This document shows, in pieces, positions 1 through 7,473 of a stretch of 64,000 nucleotides of DNA. The notes beneath the pieces were generated by a model. The model had not been told where the DNA came from and did no database searches. It worked only from the letters and a program-made list of their open reading frames with translations. Source of the stretch: Mogibacterium sp. GTDB lineage: Bacteria; Bacillota; Clostridia; Peptostreptococcales; Anaerovoracaceae. The translations under genes were made by a program, and so were the position numbers. The stretch lies in assembly GCA_017405845.1 (NCBI GenBank), contig JAFQZQ010000024.1, positions 22,105 to 86,104 of the forward strand, written 5' to 3'. Each line of letters starts with the position of its first letter. Position 1 is the first letter of the stretch.

Positions 1-396
1 TATCGCGACCGCCGTTATGTTGCCCTTACCGAAAAGGTTGACGGCGATCGGAAAGCCCATCAGCACGTAGTTGCTCCTGTACAGAGCCTGTATCATGGCG
101 CCTCTCTCATAGTTATCTTTTTCGATCCTGCAGACGAACAGCCATGAAGCAGCGAACTGCAGTGCAGTAAATCCTACCGCATAGAGGCCCAGCTTCATGT
201 CCATGTTTTCAGCGATATTCTTGCCGTACAGATTATCGAACATTATAAACGGATAAAGAGTAACGAAAACAACGTGTGTGAATTTCTTTACTTCTTCATC
301 TTTTATAACGCCCGTCACCTTCAGAATGATTCCGATGATGAGATATATTGCCGACGGAATGACGGCATTTACGCAAATTATAAAGTTCTGCAGCAT
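1..396 (-). CDS. AEC (auxin efflux carrier) family permease, N-terminal part
   Basis: The N-terminal 132 codons of an integral membrane transporter run off the left edge of the window. The start is the ATG whose complement lies at 394-396, giving a protein beginning MLQNFIICVNAVIPSAIYL. Hydrophobic stretches alternate with short charged loops, and the pattern of a VNAVIP start, a KxFTHVVF segment and a YRSNYVLMGFP segment matches the N-terminal half of the AEC / malate permease family, which exports or imports organic acids. The substrate cannot be told from this fragment. No clear Shine-Dalgarno is visible close to this ATG. Confidence 0.72.
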   Translation of the reverse strand, partial: MLQNFIICVNAVIPSAIYLIIGIILKVTGVIKDEEVKKFTHVVFVTLYPFIMFDNLYGKNIAENMDMKLGLYAVGFTALQFAASWLFVCRIEKDNYERGAMIQALYRSNYVLMGFPIAVNLFGKGNITAVAI

Positions 397-423
397 GCTT
401 CAATTTTAACACAGTAAAGCTAT

Positions 424-455
424 AAAAGAAGAGCGGATATGGCGATATCCGCTCT
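424..455 (-). terminator. Rho-independent terminator of the first AGCS gene
   Basis: A perfect 11-bp stem (arms AGAGCGGATAT and ATATCCGCTCT, 4-base loop) lies at 430-455, just downstream of the symporter stop codon. On the minus strand it is followed by a T-rich stretch. It separates the AGCS gene from the AEC permease. Confidence 0.8.
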
Positions 456-460
456 AAATG

Positions 461-1888
461 CTATTTTTCGCTGAGCATTTTTGCCTGCTCATAATATGGG
501 ATGTACTCATCGCCGCTGAAGTAATTCTTTACCAGCTTTACTACTGTTCCCGAGAGCAGGAACACACCGATCAAATTAGGGATGGCCATGAGTCCGTTGA
601 ATGTCTCTGCGACTTCCCAGATCACTCCGAGATCCATTGTAGCTCCGAGAATTGCCACGAGTGCGTAGATGATCAGGAAAGGCTTCGCTGACTTGCTTCC
701 GAAGAGGAACTCAGCGCATCTTGTGCCGTAAAGTCCCCAGCCGAGGATAGTCGAGAATGCGAAGCAGCACATAGCTACAGCCGTGAATACTGATACCCAG
801 CTTCCGTATGTGTTTGTGAAGCCCTGAATGGTAAGCTCTGCGCCGGCCGGCTCTCCGTACTGGATGGATGCCTGTCCGCAGATGATGATCAGCGCTGTCA
901 TTGTGCAGATTACGATCGTATCGACGAATACTTCGAAGATTCCGAAGAACCCCTGCTTGACCGGGTGGTTTACGTCAGCGCTCGCATGAGCCATCGAGCC
1001 TGTACCGAGTCCCGCCTCATTCGAGAAGATGCCTCTGGCGATACCCTTCTGTACGCTGAGGAACATGCTTCCGACGACACCGCCGGTTACGCCTGCAGGG
1101 CTGAATGCACCCTCAAAGATCGATGCGAGAGCACCCGGAACGAGTCTGAAGTTGATAACGATAACACCGAGTCCGAGCAGGATGTAGAAGACTGCCATGA
1201 AAGGAACCAGCTTTTCGGTAACAGCTCCGATTCTCTGTACTCCTCCGATGAGGATGAACGCGATAAGTATCGCGAGTGCGATTCCGATGATGAGGTTGAG
1301 CAGCTTGATGCCCGACTCTCCCATTACGTTGTACGATGTGAGAGCTGTGTCAATCGATGTTGTAATGGTGTTGACCTGTGTGGCGTTGCCTGTTCCGAAT
1401 ACGGCGAGAATGCCGAAGATCGAGAAGATGGCTCCAAGCCATTTGAAGTTTTTGCCAAGACCGTTCTTGATATAGTACATCGGTCCACCAACGTATGTGC
1501 CCGTGTCGTCGATCTCTCTGAAGTGAACGGCGAGCGTTACTTCCGAGAACTTTGTGCACATTCCGAGAATGGCAGAGATCCACATCCAGAAGACTGCTCC
1601 CGGACCACCAATCGCGAGGGCGCCGGCTACTCCTGCGATGTTACCGGTACCGACCGTTGCTGCAAGCGCTGTACATAACGCCTGAAAAGGAGTGATCGCT
1701 CCCTCTTTCTTCTCCCCTTTTACGAAGATCTTGCCGAAGGTCTCCTTCATCGCTAGCCCGAACTTCCTGATCTGGATGAATCCCGTGCGGATGCTCAGAT
1801 AGAGTCCGATGCCCAGGATGCAGACCATCGCAGGAATACCCCATACGAAATTGTTGATTGCCGAATTGATACTGATAATTGTTTCCAT
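461..1888 (-). CDS. AGCS family sodium:alanine/glycine symporter (copy 1)
   Basis: This 475-residue polytopic membrane protein belongs to the alanine or glycine:cation symporter family (AGCS, AlsT/DagA type), which takes up small neutral amino acids with Na+. Typical family segments are visible: FQALCTALAATVGTGNIAGV near residue 70, GPGAVFWMW near 95, and GIARGIFSNEAGLGTGSMAH near 290. The start ATG is preceded by AAGGAG at good spacing. The leader carries a strong hairpin (1936-1971) and a CRP-like palindrome (2044-2059), so expression is probably controlled. A second AGCS gene lies at 16671-18125. The exact amino acid transported is unknown. Confidence 0.93.
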   Translation of the reverse strand: METIISINSAINNFVWGIPAMVCILGIGLYLSIRTGFIQIRKFGLAMKETFGKIFVKGEKKEGAITPFQALCTALAATVGTGNIAGVAGALAIGGPGAVFWMWISAILGMCTKFSEVTLAVHFREIDDTGTYVGGPMYYIKNGLGKNFKWLGAIFSIFGILAVFGTGNATQVNTITTSIDTALTSYNVMGESGIKLLNLIIGIALAILIAFILIGGVQRIGAVTEKLVPFMAVFYILLGLGVIVINFRLVPGALASIFEGAFSPAGVTGGVVGSMFLSVQKGIARGIFSNEAGLGTGSMAHASADVNHPVKQGFFGIFEVFVDTIVICTMTALIIICGQASIQYGEPAGAELTIQGFTNTYGSWVSVFTAVAMCCFAFSTILGWGLYGTRCAEFLFGSKSAKPFLIIYALVAILGATMDLGVIWEVAETFNGLMAIPNLIGVFLLSGTVVKLVKNYFSGDEYIPYYEQAKMLSEK

Positions 1889-1925
1889 TATTTCTCCTTG
1901 CTATGACGTTAAAAAGCGTTATTTT

Positions 1926-1971
1926 GCAAAAGAAAAGAGAACGTGCTGTATCGAAATACATCATGTTCTCT
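1926..1971 (-). terminator. Terminator or attenuator hairpin ahead of the AGCS gene
   Basis: A long near-perfect hairpin at 1936-1971 has arms starting AGAGAAC and ending GTTCTCT, with an inner TGTAT/ATACA stem. On the minus strand it is followed by TTTTCTTTTG. It sits between the upstream three-gene operon and the symporter. It could terminate the former or attenuate the latter. Confidence 0.65.
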
Positions 1972-2043
1972 GCCCCAATGTTTTCAGTTTCCGCCGGGTG
2001 TAAATGCCACTCCTTATCATTCCCTGCGAAAAGAAAAAACCGA

Positions 2044-2059
2044 TGTGAAAAATATCACA
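2044..2059. promoter_or_regulatory. CRP/FNR-family type operator palindrome
   Basis: TGTGA, six bases (AAAATA), then TCACA: this matches the classical CRP/FNR-family half-site arrangement exactly. It lies in the 236-bp gap upstream of the AGCS gene. Which regulator binds is not known, and the window contains no CRP/FNR gene. Confidence 0.4.
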
Positions 2060-2068
2060 AAGCGGCCT

Positions 2069-2106
2069 GTTATTTCAATCGTTGTTAAAACGTTAACGAT
2101 AATAAC
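2069..2106. promoter_or_regulatory. Imperfect dyad in the AGCS upstream region
   Basis: An AT-rich dyad has arms GTTATT...ATCGTT and their complements, centred near 2088. It follows the stop codon of the zincin-like gene by about 20 bases. It may be an operator for the symporter or a weak terminator for the upstream operon; no strong T-run follows it. Confidence 0.3.
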
Positions 2107-2124
2107 TCAAAATAAAACATATTG

Positions 2125-2526
2125 TTATCCTTTGTCTGATTTACCAGTCTCCATTCTCGCGTAAATCATATCTTTTATCTCTTCCCTGTCTTCATGTTCA
2201 AGCGAGTCCGCCCCGTACATTCCTGCAAGATTCTCCATGTGATGTCTGAATTCATGCCGGACTATCTCACGGAGCCGGTTCTTTAACTGTTCCTCATTCA
2301 TCCAGCTGCATGTGCGCACGAATGATCCGTAGTATATCGTGATCTTGTTGCCCCGGTTCGATCTGTTGTACTCCCCCATTATTATCATGCTTCCGTCATC
2401 CGCGTAAGGAGAAAGCCTGCATTCTTCAGAGAGGTGAACGCCGTAATGAAGCTCCCTGAAGAATTCATCAGGAAGCTCATCGCATACTTCATTCAGCATT
2501 TCGTAAAAACTGTCTATATCGATCAT
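2125..2526 (-). CDS. Zincin-like metallopeptidase family protein (DUF1025/Zincin_1 type)
   Basis: A 133-residue cytosolic protein with the elements of the small zincin-like family: an N-terminal LPDEFF segment, a TIYYGSFVR strand, and the zinc motif RHEFRHHMENLAG (HExxHH) with acidic residues following. His and Glu of HExxH are present, so a catalytic zinc site is plausible. The substrate is unknown; family members are small soluble proteins with no established physiological role. It is the last gene of an operon with an XRE regulator (10-bp gap) and a membrane protein, and probably shares their autoregulated promoter. Confidence 0.8.
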   Translation of the reverse strand: MIDIDSFYEMLNEVCDELPDEFFRELHYGVHLSEECRLSPYADDGSMIIMGEYNRSNRGNKITIYYGSFVRTCSWMNEEQLKNRLREIVRHEFRHHMENLAGMYGADSLEHEDREEIKDMIYARMETGKSDKG

Positions 2527-2536
2527 CAGATCTCTC

Positions 2537-2731
2537 CTATTCCTCCCAGAAGAGCTCGTCGAGAGTCTTGCCTAGCTCCCTGCATATCGCTATACACAGG
2601 TTTATCGTGGGGTTGTAGTCGCCCTTTTCTATAGCGCTTATAGTCTGCCTTGATACTCCGATCAGATCGGCCAGCTGCTGCTGCGACAGATCTTTGGCTA
2701 CGCGCGCTGATTTCATTTTAAGGTTTTTCAT
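2537..2731 (-). CDS. XRE-family helix-turn-helix regulator, small
   Basis: A 64-residue protein that is almost entirely one Cro/CI helix-turn-helix: LSQQQLADLIGVSRQTISAIEKGDYNPTI gives the recognition region, followed by helix 5 and a DELFWEE tail. Such minimal XRE proteins usually act as dimeric repressors of their own operon. It lies between a membrane protein gene (31-bp gap) and a zincin-like gene (10-bp gap). An 18-bp perfect palindrome overlapping the -35 box of the operon promoter (3370-3387) is the likely operator. Families with a membrane partner next to this type of HTH are common in Bacillota. Confidence 0.9.
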   Translation of the reverse strand: MKNLKMKSARVAKDLSQQQLADLIGVSRQTISAIEKGDYNPTINLCIAICRELGKTLDELFWEE

Positions 2732-2762
2732 AAAATGCTCCTTTGCACTGCCTCAGAACTGA

Positions 2763-3299
2763 TCACATATCGTCTTCTGCTTCTTCCGCAGCCGCGTTGC
2801 GCTGCTTTACGCTGATCGAGATCATTATGATTATGAATGCGATGCAGAAGAGCAGTGACGCACACGGTCCGAATGAGAGTTTGCCGTCCACCATCGCGCC
2901 TTCCTTAAGTCCGGTAAAACCCGAGACCGCATTGCAGACTATGACGACCCACATTACCGCGCGGTACGTTCTGCTGTCTGTACCGACTCCGAAATACGAA
3001 TCGTTCTTTATGCAGTATAACGCATAAACCATGACTCCTGCGAGGATCATTATGAAAATCGCCAGAGTGCGTGTGACAGGCAGTGTTTCAAAAGCCCCGA
3101 AGCTTTCGATCAGGAGATCGATTACCAGCAGAGCGAGAAATGTGAAGCAGGAGTATTTATAGCCTCTTCCCCTGACGAGCTCCTGTCTTTCGTCGAAAGT
3201 GCCCTTCATCGACTTTTTGATGAACTTCCAGATAATGGCGAATATTATCAAAGCCGTCACGATGCCGAATGCCAGACCGGCTGCATAACTTGTACTCAT
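2763..3299 (-). CDS. Multi-pass membrane protein paired with XRE regulator
   Basis: A 178-residue protein with about four or five hydrophobic segments (near residues 6-24, 50-65, 78-95, 110-125 and 143-162). A short charged motif, KGTFDERQELVRGRGYKYS, joins the first and second segments, and the C-terminus is acidic. It is the first gene of the operon with the XRE regulator. The DERQ...RG motif with flanking helices is typical of small membrane proteins encoded beside XRE regulators in Clostridia, but no biochemical function is known. The start ATG is preceded at a distance by GGAGGTAGCAAA. Confidence 0.75.
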   Translation of the reverse strand: MSTSYAAGLAFGIVTALIIFAIIWKFIKKSMKGTFDERQELVRGRGYKYSCFTFLALLVIDLLIESFGAFETLPVTRTLAIFIMILAGVMVYALYCIKNDSYFGVGTDSRTYRAVMWVVIVCNAVSGFTGLKEGAMVDGKLSFGPCASLLFCIAFIIIMISISVKQRNAAAEEAEDDM

Positions 3300-3346
3300 T
3301 TTGCTACCTCCTCCCGGACGGCCATTTTTCCGTCCCTTGCGAGGTC

Positions 3347-3387
3347 ATAATACACCTTCAATAGCATTATGTCAAATATATTTGACA
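3347..3387 (-). promoter_or_regulatory. Promoter and palindromic operator of the XRE operon
   Basis: On the minus strand TTGACA (complement at 3370-3375), a 17-bp spacer and TATTAT (3347-3352) form a near-consensus sigma-A promoter for the 3299-2125 operon. The -35 box is one end of an 18-bp perfect palindrome, TGTCAAATATATTTGACA, at 3370-3387. That position suits repression by the operon's own XRE protein. Confidence 0.7.
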
Positions 3388-3460
3388 AAAAAGTTAAAAT
3401 ATTTTGCAATTTGTCCGAAATATCTGTTTATGAACTATGTGATTCTGCCGCCGCCGGTAT

Positions 3461-3488
3461 GAAAAAGCGGGCCGGTAAAAGGCCCGCT
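3461..3488 (-). terminator. Terminator of the beta-helix lipoprotein gene
   Basis: The arms AGCGGGCC and GGCCCGCT (3466-3473 and 3481-3488) enclose a 7-base loop. A run of T follows on the minus strand, directly downstream of the stop codon at 3497. Confidence 0.85.
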
Positions 3489-3496
3489 GCATTCTG

Positions 3497-4960
3497 TCAG
3501 TTATTGCTGTCCGGTTTCTCAGGCGGTTCGCCGCTTGGAGGGTTTCCTCCCGGGCTGCCGTTTCCATCCGGTTTTTCCGGAGGTTCTCCATCAGGTTTGT
3601 TTCCGTCCGGAGGGTTTCCTCCCGGGTCGCTATTCCCATCAGGCATTCCGCTGCCGGAACCGCTGCCTGTGCTGATATCAAAAGCTTCGCCTTTGGAAGA
3701 AGATCCGGCTGTATACTCCTTGCCGTCAATATAAAGCTTGTGTCCGTTCAGATCGATCGCTGATCCTTCGTTGACTGTGAGTCCCGAAACGTATGAATCT
3801 GCTGTGAGAGTCCATGTGCTCCCGTCCTCGATCTCTATATACACGTCACCACTCTGCCCTTCGCTGTTTATGGAGCCTGTAAATGCTGATTTGTCCTTGA
3901 GGTAAAGATTAAGAGTCGAGATGTCATCGACCAGCATGTTACCGTTGATGACCTGCCCGGATGCGGTCATGTTTACCTTGCCGCCATTAGAGCCTTCATT
4001 CCCCCATCCTGCAGCTTCAGCCCTCAGGAAGACTCCTTCCGCATCCTCGTTGGTGATCTCGACTCCGCTCAGACTGATTTCTGTCGCAGTGTTGTTCACA
4101 AAGAAGATATCTCCATTTTTATTGGTTATACTTCCGCCGTTTGCCGTAAACGATGAGGTCCCTTCAGCTGCATCACCCGACATCGACTGGTAGATCATTA
4201 CAGCCTGATAATAGTCGGATTTGTCGCTGTTTTTCGTATTGTTATCTGCGATCAGTGTATCGTTATTGAGCGTACCCGAGTTTTTGCCTTCCACAACTAT
4301 TCCCTGTGAAGCGGTCGACTCCATGTAAGCATCACTGACTGTTATGTCTGCTGTTGAGTAAACGACCGGCGAGCCCGTGCCTGTTGTCTTGTAGTATCCT
4401 TTCGACACGTTCACAATGCCGCCACCGCGGTCAGATCTTATAGCAGCTGATGAACGGCCTGAAGTATTGATCGTCAGGTTCTCGGCATTCATAGTGCCTC
4501 CGCCTGTGGTCATGATGCCTCCCGAGCAGTCTCCCTGTGTCTCGATCACGGAGTTGGCTATGTTTACGGTCGTTCCTTCTCCGTAAGAGAACACCGCATT
4601 TGCATGTGTGCCGTTGGTCTCTATAAGAGAATCACTTATTGTAAGCGTTCCCTTTTCGGTTGCGAATACTGCTGAATTTTCTCCGTAGAAGTCTGCCTCA
4701 TCTCCGTCTGCGTTACCGGTCTTGGTCACACCGGTATTTGAGTACGATGCTTCTTCTCCGCTCACTTCTATAGCATGTTCACCATCTGCATCATTTGAGA
4801 TTGTCTCGTTGACAGTTATGTCTTCTTTTGTCAGATAAGCAACAGCGTCTGCTGCTGTATTTTCTACTGATTGTCCTGCACATGCACACATACCGCAGAT
4901 CATCACGGCCCCGAGTGTGCATGCTATGATACGTTTTGCTTTTTTGCTTCTTTTCATCAT
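3497..4960 (-). CDS. Surface lipoprotein with right-handed beta-helix and Pro/Gly-rich tail
   Basis: A 487-residue exported protein. The N-terminus has a basic patch (KRSKKAKR), a hydrophobic core and Cys residues in GMCACAG that fit a lipobox, so it is probably a lipoprotein. Residues about 60-400 are rich in repeats of the form T(I/V)NxxxSxIxTxG, the hallmark of a parallel beta-helix as found in adhesin-like and polysaccharide-binding surface proteins. The last 65 residues are a low-complexity region of PDG, PGGNPP and GEPPEKPDG repeats, likely unstructured and spanning or emerging from the wall. The start is supported by GGAGG just upstream. The ligand is unknown. Bounded by its own terminator, it is monocistronic. 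Confidence 0.75.
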   Translation of the reverse strand: MMKRSKKAKRIIACTLGAVMICGMCACAGQSVENTAADAVAYLTKEDITVNETISNDADGEHAIEVSGEEASYSNTGVTKTGNADGDEADFYGENSAVFATEKGTLTISDSLIETNGTHANAVFSYGEGTTVNIANSVIETQGDCSGGIMTTGGGTMNAENLTINTSGRSSAAIRSDRGGGIVNVSKGYYKTTGTGSPVVYSTADITVSDAYMESTASQGIVVEGKNSGTLNNDTLIADNNTKNSDKSDYYQAVMIYQSMSGDAAEGTSSFTANGGSITNKNGDIFFVNNTATEISLSGVEITNEDAEGVFLRAEAAGWGNEGSNGGKVNMTASGQVINGNMLVDDISTLNLYLKDKSAFTGSINSEGQSGDVYIEIEDGSTWTLTADSYVSGLTVNEGSAIDLNGHKLYIDGKEYTAGSSSKGEAFDISTGSGSGSGMPDGNSDPGGNPPDGNKPDGEPPEKPDGNGSPGGNPPSGEPPEKPDSNN

Positions 4961-5010
4961 TAGGCCTCCTTCTTACAAGCGTATGGTAGACCCCGATACT
5001 TAAATGAAAC

Positions 5011-5038
5011 TAAAAAAACGGGACCTTTGCGGTCCCGT
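5011..5038 (-). terminator. Terminator of the Re-citrate synthase-like gene
   Basis: A perfect 8-bp stem (ACGGGACC / GGTCCCGT at 5018-5038) is followed on the minus strand by seven T residues. Confidence 0.9.
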
Positions 5039-5050
5039 AAAGCTTTTTGA

Positions 5051-6463
5051 TTACTGCTGCATGGTCATGAATTCGTTGACCTTGTTGTAGATCTCGGCTG
5101 CTCCTATCTCAGCTACACGTCCCGACGCGTACTCTTCGTCTACCCAGTCTTTGATGAAGATGACGACTGCGCTGTGCTTGTCGACTTGCTTGTCGCCCTT
5201 GAGGCCATAGCTCGCGTTGAGCCAGTGAGCAATGCCTGCAGCTCCGGATGTCTGGCTCACGTTGACCAGCGGCGGACGCTTGAGGAACTTATCGGTATCA
5301 AATATGTTGTAGATCTCTTCGTTCTTGAGAAGACCGTCGGCGTGGATGCCCGCTCTTGTTACGTTGAAATTGGCTCCTGCGAAAGGTGTCTGCGGAGGCA
5401 GCGTATAGCCTATCTTCTGCTCGTAGTATCTGGCGAGATCTGTGATGACCGTAGTATCCATTCCATCGAGAGTGCCCTTCAGCTGAGCATACTCAAATAC
5501 CATCGCCTCTACCGGAATGTTGCCTGTTCTTTCACCGATTCCGAAGAGTGTGCAGTTTACTGCACCGCAGCCATAGAGCCACGCCGTAGCAGCGTTGGAT
5601 ACTGCCTTGTAGAAATCGTTGTGGCCATGCCACTCAAGCCACGCGCTCGGTACTCTCGCATATTCATGCAGACCGTAGATGATGCCAGGCACTGATCTCG
5701 GAAGGGCAACGCCCGGATACGGCACTCCGAATCCCATCGTGTCGCATACTCTGATCTTTGCCGTCATGCCCTCTTCTGCCGCCATGTCCTGGATGGCACT
5801 GACGAAAGGAACTACGAAGCCGTAGAAGTCCGCTCTGGTAACGTCTTCGAGATGACAGCGAGGCGTGATCCCTGCTTCGAATGCGTCATACACGATCGAT
5901 AGATAATGATCTATAGCCTGCTTGCGCGACATGCCGAGCTTATAGAAAATATGGTAGTCGGAGCAGCTGGTAAGAATGCCCGTCTCTTTAACTCCCATTT
6001 CCTTGACTATTTTGAAGTCTTCCTTTTTAGCTCTGATCCACGTCGTGATCTCAGGGAACTCGAGTCCGAGATCCTGGCAGGCTCTGATAGCCGCCTTGTC
6101 TCTGTCAGAATATGTAAAGAACTCGGTCTGTCGGATTATTCCCTTCGGACCGGACAGTTTCGACATCATTTTGAAGATATCGACGATCTGTTTGGTTGTG
6201 TAAGGCTCCCTCGACTGCTGACCGTCACGGAATGTGGAGTCAGTTATGTATACCTGCTCAGGCATGCCGAACGGGCTCGTTCTGAAGTTGAATCCCACCT
6301 TAGGTATCTCGGTGTATTCAAAGAACTCACGATAAAGATTAGGATCCGGAATGTCCTGCACCTCATAGTGGTGGTTTTCCATCTCGAGAAGATTTGTCCT
6401 CTCGTTGAGCCTGGTCCTTCTCTTTGTGCTGTCTTCCATTTCTATTTCGTTTCTCATTTCCAT
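5051..6463 (-). CDS. Re-citrate synthase-like / isopropylmalate-homocitrate synthase family enzyme
   Basis: This 470-residue TIM-barrel enzyme is of the DRE-TIM (HMGL-like) superfamily. The metal and substrate motif ITDSTFRDGQQSR is near residue 73, RCHLEDVTRAD near 195, LEWHGHNDF near 265 and the NVTRAGIHADGLLKNEEIYNIFDT block near 360. It lacks the C-terminal leucine-binding regulatory domain of LeuA. The long N-terminus (YEVQDIPDPNLYREFFEYTEIPKV) and the overall pattern resemble the Re-face-stereospecific citrate synthase of anaerobes such as Clostridium kluyveri, which condenses acetyl-CoA and oxaloacetate. Aconitase and isocitrate dehydrogenase elsewhere in the window complete a route to 2-oxoglutarate, and no Si-citrate synthase is seen. 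A homocitrate or isopropylmalate synthase role cannot be excluded. It is monocistronic, with a good promoter upstream. Confidence 0.72.
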   Translation of the reverse strand: MEMRNEIEMEDSTKRRTRLNERTNLLEMENHHYEVQDIPDPNLYREFFEYTEIPKVGFNFRTSPFGMPEQVYITDSTFRDGQQSREPYTTKQIVDIFKMMSKLSGPKGIIRQTEFFTYSDRDKAAIRACQDLGLEFPEITTWIRAKKEDFKIVKEMGVKETGILTSCSDYHIFYKLGMSRKQAIDHYLSIVYDAFEAGITPRCHLEDVTRADFYGFVVPFVSAIQDMAAEEGMTAKIRVCDTMGFGVPYPGVALPRSVPGIIYGLHEYARVPSAWLEWHGHNDFYKAVSNAATAWLYGCGAVNCTLFGIGERTGNIPVEAMVFEYAQLKGTLDGMDTTVITDLARYYEQKIGYTLPPQTPFAGANFNVTRAGIHADGLLKNEEIYNIFDTDKFLKRPPLVNVSQTSGAAGIAHWLNASYGLKGDKQVDKHSAVVIFIKDWVDEEYASGRVAEIGAAEIYNKVNEFMTMQQ

Positions 6464-6523
6464 GTCCTTAGCCTCCGGCCCTTTTACGTCGCGTCGACAT
6501 TACAGGTCATATATGCCTGCAAA

Positions 6524-6564
6524 ATGTATACATGTATTTTATGCTATCGCAGCCATGCGGTCAA
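6524..6564 (-). promoter_or_regulatory. Promoter and GTATAC palindrome of the Re-citrate synthase-like gene
   Basis: On the minus strand TTGACC (complement at 6559-6564), a 17-bp spacer and TAAAAT (6536-6541) form a good promoter. Immediately downstream of the -10 box lies ATGTATACAT (6524-6533), a perfect palindrome at the expected transcription start. It shares the GTATAC core with the palindrome at the gntR promoter (47820-47831). Confidence 0.6.
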
Positions 6565-6617
6565 TCGGTTTTTTCTTAAAATCTCTTGTTTTTTCAGCAC
6601 CTGTGGCAATTAACAAT

Positions 6618-6653
6618 AAAAAAAGAGGTATTTCCTGATTTTGAAGCACCTCT
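6618..6653 (-). terminator. Terminator of the flavodoxin gene
   Basis: The arms AGAGGT and ACCTCT (6624-6629, 6648-6653), with an inner TTC/GAA pairing, are followed on the minus strand by seven T residues. They lie about 70 bases past the flavodoxin stop codon. Confidence 0.7.
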
Positions 6654-6709
6654 GCGAATTGCTTTTATTGTACTATCTGCTTGCTGGAAAAAGGTTTAAA
6701 ATAGCCGTT

Positions 6710-6721
6710 ATTGTATACAAT
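6710..6721. promoter_or_regulatory. ATTGTATACAAT palindrome after the flavodoxin stop
   Basis: This perfect 12-bp palindrome is identical to the one at the gntR transcription start (47820-47831). Its place at the 3' end of the flavodoxin gene is unusual for an operator. It could be a distal site for the Re-citrate synthase promoter, about 150 bp away. Confidence 0.35.
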
Positions 6722-7378
6722 CTATAGGAACCACTCAGATCTTCTTCTCAGAACGCTTATCCTGTTGAATACACCCTGAGCTATCGCAGCGGCCTTCGGA
6801 GAGATCCTGCTTATTTTGTGTACAGGCATTCTGCCGCTTACCTCTACCGGCATAGGTTTTATTTTGAGCTCTTCTATTTCACAGCCTGCGAGCCTCTTGA
6901 TCTTTTCGGAAGCAGCCTTGCCGAAGTCCGAAAGGGATTCTATGTCTATCGCAGGCGGGGAGCTTGTGGAGTTGCCTCTTCTCGCCATGTAGCTGATCAT
7001 GAAAGCTCCGGCGCCTATAGCCTTGAAGCCGCAGTCCTCCGCCAGCCTCTTCAGCTCAAAGAGAGCATTGCCGTATTTGCGTCCGCCATAAGAAACCGCC
7101 GCCAGGGTCATCGCTCCGTTGCCCGCCAGATTTCTTAGCGCTGCGGCTGCAGGCAGAGGAATCTTTCCAACATAAACAGGCATACCTATGATGGCAACAG
7201 TCTCATCGTCAAAGACAATGCTGCTGCTCTCTTCCTTGAGCATGTCATGGCACTCAACGCATACGTCCAGAGGGCTGCACGCATCAAGTATGGCTCCTAT
7301 TTCACCGGCCAGAGTCCTGGTCATCATGGCTGTTCCCCCGGCTGGACTGTAATAGATTCCTACGACTTTTCTGATCAT
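6722..7378 (-). CDS. Flavodoxin-fold protein (EFR1-like, without the ferredoxin half)
   Basis: A 218-residue protein that begins with a flavodoxin beta-1 and phosphate-binding loop (GIYYSPAGGTAMMTRTLA). A second flavodoxin signature, GMPVYVGKIPLPAAAALRNL, lies near residue 84, and AVSYGGRKYGNALFEL near 113 contacts the flavin in this family. In Clostridia this domain is usually followed by a 2[4Fe-4S] ferredoxin domain (EFR1 type). Here no Cys cluster follows; the tail is a basic helix. It probably carries electrons with FMN. No Shine-Dalgarno is evident; a palindrome ATATTGGTCAATAT (7382-7395) sits directly before the start codon and may be an operator. It is monocistronic. Confidence 0.75.
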   Translation of the reverse strand: MIRKVVGIYYSPAGGTAMMTRTLAGEIGAILDACSPLDVCVECHDMLKEESSSIVFDDETVAIIGMPVYVGKIPLPAAAALRNLAGNGAMTLAAVSYGGRKYGNALFELKRLAEDCGFKAIGAGAFMISYMARRGNSTSSPPAIDIESLSDFGKAASEKIKRLAGCEIEELKIKPMPVEVSGRMPVHKISRISPKAAAIAQGVFNRISVLRRRSEWFL

Positions 7379-7473
7379 AATATATTGGTCAATATCACAT
7401 AATCCTGATCACTTAAGTTTACAAAGGAATTGTAACACCATATGGTGCCCGTTATTAGATGAATATGTGAATT

